Under the pieces are notes generated by a model, which saw only the letters and a program-made list of their open reading frames with translations, had not been told where the DNA came from and searched no databases. A stretch of DNA of 6,078 bases from CAZYWA01 sp964650975 [NCBI: uncultured bacterium] (GTDB taxonomy: Bacteria; JADJOY01), in the NCBI GenBank assembly GCA_964650975.1, contig CAZYWA010000486.1:1-6078 (forward strand), given 5' to 3'. Shown here piece after piece: positions 1 through 4,507 of the stretch (the first letter of the stretch is position 1; every line of letters begins with the position of its first letter). The position numbers and the translations under genes are program-made.

Positions 1-377
1 GCGGTGGCGAAGTAAAGTGGCCTTCCCAGCACCATCTGCTCGGGCTGCTTCACGAACGGGATGATCTTGCCGGTGGTCGGCCCCGAGCACGACGCGAGCC
101 CGCCGAACGCCAGCGAGGCGCCCATGAGCTGCACGAAGCGGCGGCGGCTCACCGGGTCGCTCCACTCGGCTGCGCGATCGGGAAACTCGCGATCGAGGAG
201 GCGGTGGAACTCGGGCGTGTCGGCGAGCTCGTCGAGCCCGCGCCAGAAGCGCTTGCCCTCGAACCCGGCCAGGCGCTCGCGCAACCGCGCGATCTCCCAG
301 CTGGCGGCGCGCCCGTTGGTCTCCGTGGCCGCGGGGGCCGTCGGTTCGGTTGCGAGTGAGTCAGCCGGGCGCGTCAT
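1..377 (-). CDS. actB: ACIII subunit ActB, copy 1 (N-terminal part, cut by window edge)
   Basis: This is the start of the large MopB-like/iron-sulfur subunit of alternative complex III; the gene runs off the left edge after 125 full codons. The ATG at 377 overlaps the TGA of actA copy 1 as ATGA, which fixes the start and suggests translational coupling. Residues 44-66 (FWRGLDELADTPEF, ending EFP) match the extended Tat leader typical of ActB and related Mo/Fe-S proteins. A twin-arginine motif SRRRF follows at 77-81, then a hydrophobic stretch and LASC with Cys97, which resembles a lipobox. The product is therefore expected to be exported folded by Tat and possibly lipid-anchored on the periplasmic side. 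Some 76 residues precede the Tat motif, against 43 in copy 2; the extra part is Ala/Thr/Pro-rich followed by a charged helix-like stretch. The family call is firm from the leader and the actA neighbour; the catalytic parts lie outside the window. Confidence 0.88.
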   Translation of the reverse strand, partial: MTRPADSLATEPTAPAATETNGRAASWEIARLRERLAGFEGKRFWRGLDELADTPEFHRLLDREFPDRAAEWSDPVSRRRFVQLMGASLAFGGLASCSGPTTGKIIPFVKQPEQMVLGRPLYFAT

Positions 378-1024
378 CGGTGGCACGTGGAACAGTCGGT
401 GCGGGTGTGGACCTTGTTCTCTTCCATGAGCTTCCGGCCGAGCGCCTCGCGATCCGCCGGCGGCTCCCAATCCATCCGGAAAACCGCTTCCTTGGGCGAT
501 AGATATTTGGCGGGGTTTCGATGGCACTCGAGGCACCACTCCATGTAGAGCGAGTTGCTCTTCCAGGTGAGCGCCATCCTGTCCACCCGGCCGTGGCAGG
601 TGACGCAGGCGACGCCCTTCGCCACGTGCACGTCGTGCGGGAAGTAGACGAAGTCGGCGAGATCGTGGACCCGCGCCCACTCGAGCGCCGTGCCGTTCTT
701 CCAGCTGTCCCGCACCGGCTCCAGGATCGAGGCCGAGGTCCAGAGCTGCGAGTGGCAGTTCATGCAGGTCTGGGTGGGCGGGATGCCGGCGAACGAGGAG
801 TCCTCGACGGATGTATGGCAGTAGCGGCAGTCGAGCCCGACCCCTTGCACGTGGTGCTGGTGGCTGAACGGGACCTTCTGCTGGCGGGGAACGTTGACCA
901 GCGTCACGTACGACGATCGTTGAATCGCGAACCCGAGCGCGAACACCGCAGCGGCAATGGCGCCAGCCCCGAAAATCGAGGCCTTGGCGATGGTGTTGGT
1001 GCTGCGGTGGAAGATCTGCGCCAC
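374..1024 (-). CDS. actA: ACIII pentaheme cytochrome c subunit ActA, copy 1
   Basis: This 216-residue protein is the pentaheme c-type cytochrome of alternative complex III, which carries electrons from the ActB head towards cytochrome c or a terminal oxidase. It has one hydrophobic N-terminal segment (about residues 15-34) acting as signal anchor, and five CxxCH heme sites starting at Cys66, Cys87, Cys140, Cys164 and Cys211. Additional conserved His residues in contexts such as VPFSHQHHV and FPHDVHV are candidates for distal heme ligands. The start is the GTG at 1024: it gives MAQIF, matching MAQVF of copy 2, and no other start codon lies between it and the upstream in-frame stop at 1072-1070. 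The ribosome binding site is weak (GGA five bases upstream). Its TGA overlaps the actB start. By hand count about 82 of the last 166 residues match copy 2, with no gaps, so the two are distant paralogs. The gene lies downstream of hemG but has its own promoter candidate. Confidence 0.93.
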   Translation of the reverse strand: MAQIFHRSTNTIAKASIFGAGAIAAAVFALGFAIQRSSYVTLVNVPRQQKVPFSHQHHVQGVGLDCRYCHTSVEDSSFAGIPPTQTCMNCHSQLWTSASILEPVRDSWKNGTALEWARVHDLADFVYFPHDVHVAKGVACVTCHGRVDRMALTWKSNSLYMEWCLECHRNPAKYLSPKEAVFRMDWEPPADREALGRKLMEENKVHTRTDCSTCHR

Positions 1025-1032
1025 GGCGATCC

Positions 1033-1063
1033 GGTCCGCTGCGGTCCCTCGGGAAGGCGGACC
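1033..1063 (-). other. Hairpin in the actA copy 1 leader
   Basis: A 7-bp inverted repeat (GGTCCGC at 1033-1039 and GCGGACC at 1057-1063 on the plus strand) encloses a nested TCCC/GGGA pair (1045-1054). Read on the minus strand it would form a GC-rich stem-loop that ends 8 bases before the GTG start of actA. The only purine-rich stretch in the leader, GAGGGA at 1050-1045, lies in the loop region. There is no following U-tract, so it is not an obvious intrinsic terminator. It may affect translation initiation, but hairpins of this size arise often in GC-rich DNA. Confidence 0.35.
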
Positions 1064-1105
1064 GTCACATCATGGCTAGCACGTCGATTCCTTGGGTCGC
1101 TCCAG

Positions 1106-1124
1106 ATTGTATACAGTATACAAT
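1106..1124. promoter_or_regulatory. 19-bp perfect palindrome, probable repressor operator
   Basis: The sequence ATTGTATACAGTATACAAT has two perfectly complementary 9-bp arms around a single central base. It can also be read as two GTATACA copies in direct repeat, each holding its own GTATAC palindrome. It is strikingly AT-rich against its surroundings. It covers the proposed -10 element and the expected start point of the actA copy 1 promoter, the position expected for a repressor site. The TTGTATAC half-site resembles operators of GntR/FadR-type regulators from general knowledge, but no regulator gene is in the window and the binding protein is unknown. Confidence 0.6.
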
Positions 1125-1144
1125 GACTGGTCCTCAGGTTTCAA
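1115..1144 (-). promoter_or_regulatory. Sigma70-type promoter candidate for actA-actB copy 1
   Basis: On the minus strand a -35 element TTGAAA (1144-1139) and a -10 element TATACT (1120-1115) are separated by 18 bases. Each matches the consensus at five of six positions. Transcription would begin near 1108, leaving a leader of about 84 bases before the GTG of actA. The -35 lies only 15 bases after the hemG stop and the -10 lies within the 19-bp palindrome. This suggests that the copy 1 ACIII genes can be controlled separately from the sco-hemG genes upstream, although read-through is also possible because no terminator is visible. Confidence 0.5.
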
Positions 1145-1159
1145 CTCGCCGCATCACGA

Positions 1160-2635
1160 TCACTCGCCGGCGGCCAGCGGCCGATCCCTTCGCCAGCGAG
1201 TCCTTGCTAGCTCCGTCGCGGTCAGATGTTCAAGTGCTGCGACCGCCGCCTGCTCTCCGCTCCGAATGCAGTCGGGAATCCCGACCGCGCCGATACACCC
1301 ACCGGCTAGACAGAGGCCGGGCTGGCGCTCGCTTTCCCTCTTCACTCGCTGCAACCAACCCAGGTGGCCAACGTCGAACTGCGGCATCGCCTCGGGATAA
1401 CGGTGCACGCGCACCACCAGAGGCGATCGGTCGATGCCAACGGCGCGCGCCAGCGCGGTGTGCGCCCGCTCGGCCAGCTCCGAATCGTCACCCGACAGCG
1501 ACTCCGACGGACGCGCAGCCCCGCCGAGGAAGGCGCGCAGCAGCACCCGGTCGGGCGGTGCGCGGTGCTCGAACTTGGCGCTCACGAAGCTGCACGCGAG
1601 CAGGGCGCTCTGCTCCGCCCTGGGCACGAAGAACCCCGAGCTATTTGGTCGTCGTCTCAGTGCATTCACCGAGTATCCGAGGTTCACCGTCGCGCACCCG
1701 GCATAGCGGAGCCGGCCCAGCTCGCGAGCCAGCTCCGGCGCGGTCTCGACCAGCTGACCCGAGGCGGCGTAGGCGGGGCACGAGACCACCAGCGCGCGAG
1801 CGTGCACCTCGCGGCCGTCGCTCAAGACCACCCGGAACCGCTCGCGCGGCGCACGCCGTTCGATCACGCCAGCTCGCGCCGAGGTCCACAGACGCTCGGC
1901 CGGCAACGCCGCGACCAGGGCGTCGACGAGCCGGCCCATGCCGCCGCGGAGGTAAGCGCCCTGCCCCAGCGGCGCGCCCTGCGTCGCCGCAGCGCGCATC
2001 ACGCTGCCGTGGCGCCGCTCCATCTCCAGGAAGCGCGGCAGGGCCGCGCGCACGCTCAGGTGATCGGCGTCCGCGATCAAGAGACCCGCGACGATCGGCT
2101 CCACGATCCGCTCCAGCAGCTCGCGACCGAACCTGCGGGTGACGAAGGACGTCAGGCTCTCGTCGTCCTCGTCGGAGGCGAGGCGCGGCGGGACGAAACG
2201 CTCGAGCCCCATTCGCGCCTTGCCCGCCACCGAGAAGAGCGGCGAGCGCAGCACCGGCGTCCAGCGCGTGGGCGCCATCAACGCGAATCCGTCCGGCAGC
2301 GGCTGCAGGCGGCCGCGGTGCAGGATCGAGATGCGGTGCCGGCCCGCCGGGACCTCGATCAGCTCGCCGGCGATGCCGAGGCGCTCGCAGAGCCGCACCC
2401 CGGCCGGCTTCGCGACCAGGATCGTGTCGGGGCCAGCCTCGAGCAGGCAGTCCCCCACTCGCTCCGTTTCGACCTGCCCGCCGAAACGATGGCTCGACTC
2501 GAGCAGCACGAAGGACGGCGCGGAAGGCGCGCGAGTCAGCTCGAATGCCGCGGAAAGCCCGCTGATTCCGCCGCCGATGATCGCGACGTCGACGCGCTGG
2601 GCCCGCCGCCCACCCTGCGTGTCACCGCCGGTCAC
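1160..2635 (-). CDS. hemG: Protoporphyrinogen oxidase, HemY-type FAD enzyme
   Basis: This 491-residue flavoprotein is predicted to oxidise protoporphyrinogen IX to protoporphyrin IX with oxygen, the step before iron insertion in heme synthesis. Residues 15-33 form the N-terminal FAD-binding fold with the GGGISG loop (21-26), followed by Glu46 at the end of the second strand and RFGGQVETE near 50-58. LEAGPDT at 65-71 and the C-terminal block LAGGCIGAVGIPDCIRSG (443-460) are typical of the HemY/PPOX family, as is the YPEAMPQF segment before it. Length fits the family. The GTG at 2635 is chosen because it lies just before the FAD motif and 19 bases after the sco stop; its ribosome binding site is poor. 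It is the last gene of the orf102-sco-hemG group. In some bacteria this family acts on coproporphyrinogen III instead (often named hemY or cgoX), which sequence reading alone cannot exclude. Its likely role here is heme supply for ACIII and the oxidase. Confidence 0.9.
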   Translation of the reverse strand: MTGGDTQGGRRAQRVDVAIIGGGISGLSAAFELTRAPSAPSFVLLESSHRFGGQVETERVGDCLLEAGPDTILVAKPAGVRLCERLGIAGELIEVPAGRHRISILHRGRLQPLPDGFALMAPTRWTPVLRSPLFSVAGKARMGLERFVPPRLASDEDDESLTSFVTRRFGRELLERIVEPIVAGLLIADADHLSVRAALPRFLEMERRHGSVMRAAATQGAPLGQGAYLRGGMGRLVDALVAALPAERLWTSARAGVIERRAPRERFRVVLSDGREVHARALVVSCPAYAASGQLVETAPELARELGRLRYAGCATVNLGYSVNALRRRPNSSGFFVPRAEQSALLACSFVSAKFEHRAPPDRVLLRAFLGGAARPSESLSGDDSELAERAHTALARAVGIDRSPLVVRVHRYPEAMPQFDVGHLGWLQRVKRESERQPGLCLAGGCIGAVGIPDCIRSGEQAAVAALEHLTATELARTRWRRDRPLAAGE

Positions 2636-2654
2636 GCCGCACCCAGCCGGCCGC

Positions 2655-3305
2655 TCAGCCGTGGCTCTCGCCCAGCACTTGCTGGGCGCGCTCGAAGAGC
2701 TCCTGCATTCCCCAGTCGGGCGAGCGCTCGTAGTAGCCGCGGATCCGGCCACGCTGGTCGACCAGCACGAACTTGCCGGTGTGCGCGATCTCGTACGGAT
2801 TGGCGCCCGACGCGGGGGCCTCGCCGACCGGAACCTTGAAGCCGTGCTCGGCGAGATCGACGATCGGATCGCGGGTGCCGGTGAGCAAGCGCCAGCGCGG
2901 CGCCTTGGCACCCACTTTCGCGCCGTACTCGCGCAGTCGCTCGGGAGTGTCCTGATCCGGATCGACGCTGATGCTGACCAGCTCGACGCCGTCGACGTGG
3001 TGCTCGTCGAGCGCCGTCCCCAGCTCCGCCATCGAGTGCATGAGCGTCGGGCAGATCGACGGGCACTGCGTGAAGAAAAAGTTGGCCACGTAGACGCGGC
3101 CCGCGAGCTCGCTGCTGGCGAACGGCTTCCCATCCGCGCCGACCAGTTCGAACGCCGGCACCTGGCCCAGCACCGGGGGCGGCTCGGGAGCGCGCTTGAG
3201 CAGCGGCCGGATCGCGGTGAGCGACGCCGCCCCGATCAGGAACGCGGCCGCGAAGAACTTCCAGCCGAGCACCTGGCGCTCGGTCGGCGGCACGGTCCCG
3301 GTCAT
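2655..3305 (-). CDS. SCO1/SenC-family copper chaperone for cytochrome oxidase
   Basis: This 216-residue membrane-anchored thioredoxin-fold protein belongs to the SCO1/SenC/PrrC family, which delivers copper to, or reduces, the CuA site of cytochrome c oxidase subunit II. One N-terminal hydrophobic segment (about residues 14-33) anchors it, with the domain facing the periplasm. The copper motif is CPSIC with Cys81 and Cys85, preceded by NFFFTQ, and the third ligand is His175 in EIAHTGKFVLVD. SISVDPDQDTPERL (111-124) is another family signature. The ATG at 3305 overlaps the TGA of the upstream small membrane protein gene as ATGA, which fixes the start and suggests coupled translation. hemG follows after 19 bases. 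All metal ligands are present, so it is probably functional. Its presence implies a CuA-containing heme-copper oxidase gene cluster nearby, outside this window. Confidence 0.93.
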   Translation of the reverse strand: MTGTVPPTERQVLGWKFFAAAFLIGAASLTAIRPLLKRAPEPPPVLGQVPAFELVGADGKPFASSELAGRVYVANFFFTQCPSICPTLMHSMAELGTALDEHHVDGVELVSISVDPDQDTPERLREYGAKVGAKAPRWRLLTGTRDPIVDLAEHGFKVPVGEAPASGANPYEIAHTGKFVLVDQRGRIRGYYERSPDWGMQELFERAQQVLGESHG

Positions 3306-3610
3306 GCGCCCGGCGGCTCGTCGAGCGCGTTGCCGATGGTCTTCTCGAGGACCTCGGCGTAGCGGAACTGGCGGAAGTTCTGGCGCGCGTTGAGCAGCAC
3401 GAAGACCATGATCACGTACCGGGGGCCCATCTCGTAATGGTGACCCTTCATACCCAGAACCGTGTAAATCCCCAGCAAGCCGACCGCCGCCACGATGCCG
3501 ATCACCGCCAGCACCAGGAAGAGCTGCTTGCGACGCAGCACGCGGCGCACGAACTTCCGCTGCGCCTCGCTCAGGGATGACGAAACGGGAACGATCTCGA
3601 CGGACGTCAC
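3302..3610 (-). CDS. Small membrane protein of unknown function, upstream of sco
   Basis: I do not recognise this 102-residue protein. It has a short N-terminal region, a basic stretch (RKFVRRVLRRK, residues 18-28), a strong transmembrane helix at about 29-53, a loop with GMKGHHYEMGPR (53-64), a second shorter hydrophobic segment at about 65-74, and a polar C-terminal tail with NARQNFRQFRYAEVLEKT. The positive-inside rule would place both ends in the cytoplasm, giving a hairpin topology. The GTG start at 3610 is supported by a good ribosome binding site. The stop overlaps the sco start as ATGA, so it is very likely made together with SCO. From context it may be an oxidase assembly or accessory protein, but no conserved motif proves this. 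Strong gene signals: a good ribosome binding site, coupling and a coherent membrane protein. Confidence 0.78.
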   Translation of the reverse strand: MTSVEIVPVSSSLSEAQRKFVRRVLRRKQLFLVLAVIGIVAAVGLLGIYTVLGMKGHHYEMGPRYVIMVFVLLNARQNFRQFRYAEVLEKTIGNALDEPPGA

Positions 3611-3617
3611 GGGCTGG

Positions 3618-3622
3618 CCTCC
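3618..3622 (-). promoter_or_regulatory. Ribosome binding site deciding the GTG start at 3610
   Basis: GGAGG on the minus strand (3622-3618) lies seven bases before the GTG at 3610-3608. This near-ideal Shine-Dalgarno supports the non-ATG start and shows that the small membrane protein gene is the first gene of the minus-strand group. Confidence 0.7.
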
Positions 3623-3670
3623 AGGGAATGTGAAGCGGCGGGGAAGATCGCGAACAGGTAACGTGAGGGG

Positions 3671-3699
3671 TTGACCACCTCACCACCCGTAAGTAGACT
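3671..3699 (+). promoter_or_regulatory. Sigma70-type promoter candidate for actA-actB copy 2
   Basis: TTGACC (3671-3676) and TAGACT (3694-3699) are separated by exactly 17 bases, matching the -35 consensus at five of six positions and the -10 at four of six. Transcription would begin near 3706 and leave a leader of about 154 bases before the TTG start of actA copy 2. The -10 is the outer part of one arm of a 10-bp inverted repeat. The match was found by reading, not by a scored search. Confidence 0.45.
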
Positions 3700-3774
3700 C
3701 GCGCCGCTTCGTTCGTGGGCAAGCGTCCCGCGGCGCGAGACGCTTCGATAAACAAGAGTTCGGTCGCGAGTCTA
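3694..3774. repeat. 10-bp inverted repeat in the divergent intergenic region
   Basis: TAGACTCGCG at 3694-3703 is repeated in perfect inverse complement as CGCGAGTCTA at 3765-3774, with 61 bases between. Each arm begins with the TAGACT hexamer that serves as the proposed -10 of the promoter pointing inward on that strand. A nested 7-bp pair (AAGCGTC 3721-3727 with GACGCTT 3739-3745) and an alternative 8-bp pair (TCGCGCCG 3699-3706 with CGGCGCGA 3731-3738) lie inside it. It could be a regulator site contacted at both promoters or a structure in the overlapping leaders. Confidence 0.5.
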
Positions 3775-3798
3775 GTCGGCGCTGTTGCCAGCCGGCAA
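3769..3798 (-). promoter_or_regulatory. Promoter candidate for the orf102-sco-hemG genes
   Basis: On the minus strand TTGCCG (3798-3793) and TAGACT (3774-3769) are separated by 18 bases, each matching consensus at four of six positions. Transcription would begin near 3762, about 150 bases before the GTG at 3610. It would face the plus-strand promoter, so the two transcripts would overlap between about 3706 and 3762. It is weaker than the other two promoter candidates. Confidence 0.32.
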
Positions 3799-3832
3799 CG
3801 CGCAGTCCCGCGATGGCTGCACCCAGGTGCAG
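3784..3832 (+). other. Two tandem hairpins in the actA copy 2 leader
   Basis: The proposed leader holds a 6-bp stem GTTGCC/GGCAAC with a 4-base loop (3784-3799) and then a 6-bp stem CTGCAC/GTGCAG with a 4-base loop (3817-3832). The second ends 13 bases before the Shine-Dalgarno. Neither is followed by a U-run, so they do not look like intrinsic terminators. I do not recognise a known riboswitch class. They may stabilise the mRNA or bind a protein, or may be chance structures in GC-rich DNA. Confidence 0.3.
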
Positions 3833-3845
3833 GCACGCGATCCGT

Positions 3846-3850
3846 GGAGG
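3846..3850 (+). promoter_or_regulatory. Ribosome binding site deciding the TTG start at 3860
   Basis: GGAGG lies nine bases before the TTG at 3860. It selects this codon over an in-frame TTG at 3785, which would add 25 residues with no resemblance to an ActA N-terminus. Confidence 0.7.
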
Positions 3851-3859
3851 TCGAGCGCT

Positions 3860-4507
3860 TTGGCGCAGGTCTTCCCCGAGTCCAGCAACCGCGCGGCGGT
3901 GGCTCTCGCCGCCGCCGGAGCAATCGGAATCACCCTCGTCACGTGGGGGATTTGGTATTTCTTTTCGCCGAAGTTCACCGATGTGGGCTACGGCCCCAAG
4001 CAGCCGGTCCCCTACAGTCACCGGCTCCACGTGGGCGACCTGGGGCTCGACTGCCGTTACTGCCACGCCTCGGTCGAGAAGTCGCCGGTGGCGAACGTGC
4101 CGCCGACCCAGGTGTGCATGAACTGCCACGCGGTGGTGAAGCGCGATAGCGAGGCGCTCGCCCCGATCCGGGCCAGCTTCAGCTCCGGCCAGCCGATGCG
4201 CTGGATTCGCGTTCATCAGCTCCCGGACTTCGTGTTCTTTCCGCATTTCATGCACGTTCGCGCCGGCGTCGGCTGTGTGGAATGCCACGGCCGGATCGAC
4301 ACCATGGAAGTCGTGACACAGGCCCAACCGTTGAGCATGGGTTGGTGCCTCGAATGCCACCGGGATCCAGCGCCTCACCTTCGCCCCACCGAGCAAGTGA
4401 CCAACATGCGCTGGCAGGCGCCCGAGAATCAGCGCGAGGTGGGGCAGAAGATCATCGAGGCGAAGCATCTCGCTCCCCCGGTGAACTGCTCGGGATGTCA
4501 CCGATGA
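3860..4507 (+). CDS. actA: ACIII pentaheme cytochrome c subunit ActA, copy 2
   Basis: This 215-residue protein is the second pentaheme ActA of the window. A hydrophobic segment at about residues 12-35 anchors it in the membrane; the rest lies in the periplasm and carries five CxxCH heme sites starting at Cys65, Cys86, Cys139, Cys163 and Cys210. All five sites line up with copy 1 at a one-residue offset, and the FPHFMHV and PYSHRLHV segments hold the matching extra His residues. The start is the TTG at 3860, supported by GGAGG nine bases upstream and by the MAQVF N-terminus matching MAQIF of copy 1; the longer reading from 3785 is rejected. The TGA overlaps the actB start as ATGA. The gene is first in a plus-strand operon divergent from orf102-sco-hemG. 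It has about half its residues in common with copy 1, with the membrane helix and the stretch around residues 91-115 most different. Confidence 0.93.
   Translation: MAQVFPESSNRAAVALAAAGAIGITLVTWGIWYFFSPKFTDVGYGPKQPVPYSHRLHVGDLGLDCRYCHASVEKSPVANVPPTQVCMNCHAVVKRDSEALAPIRASFSSGQPMRWIRVHQLPDFVFFPHFMHVRAGVGCVECHGRIDTMEVVTQAQPLSMGWCLECHRDPAPHLRPTEQVTNMRWQAPENQREVGQKIIEAKHLAPPVNCSGCHR

Noticed and set aside
1106-1124. MerR-type activator site
   Set aside because: MerR-family sites lie between -35 and -10 with a 19-20 bp spacer; here the palindrome covers the -10 and start point and the spacer is 18, so a repressor fits better.
1125-1159. Intrinsic terminator after hemG
   Set aside because: No GC-rich stem followed by a U-run is present between the hemG stop and the actA promoter candidate.
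1364-2839. Long open frames on the plus strand across the hemG and sco region
   Set aside because: They are Arg/Pro/Ala-rich shadows opposite recognised minus-strand genes with FAD and copper motifs; high GC leaves antisense frames open.
2636-3133. Extension of the protoporphyrinogen oxidase frame upstream to 3133
   Set aside because: The added 166 residues overlap sco in another frame and are Ser/Arg-rich nonsense; the FAD domain begins right after the GTG at 2635.
3741-3752. GATAAA as a -10 for a plus-strand promoter closer to actA copy 2
   Set aside because: The hexamer 17 bases upstream (CGTCCC) does not resemble a -35 element.
3785-3859. Earlier TTG start for actA copy 2 at 3785
   Set aside because: The added 25 residues do not resemble an ActA N-terminus; the TTG at 3860 has GGAGG nine bases upstream and gives MAQVF like copy 1.
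3306-3923. Extension of the SCO frame upstream to 3923
   Set aside because: It overlaps the small membrane protein gene and the intergenic region, while the ATG at 3305 gives a normal SCO with an N-terminal membrane anchor.
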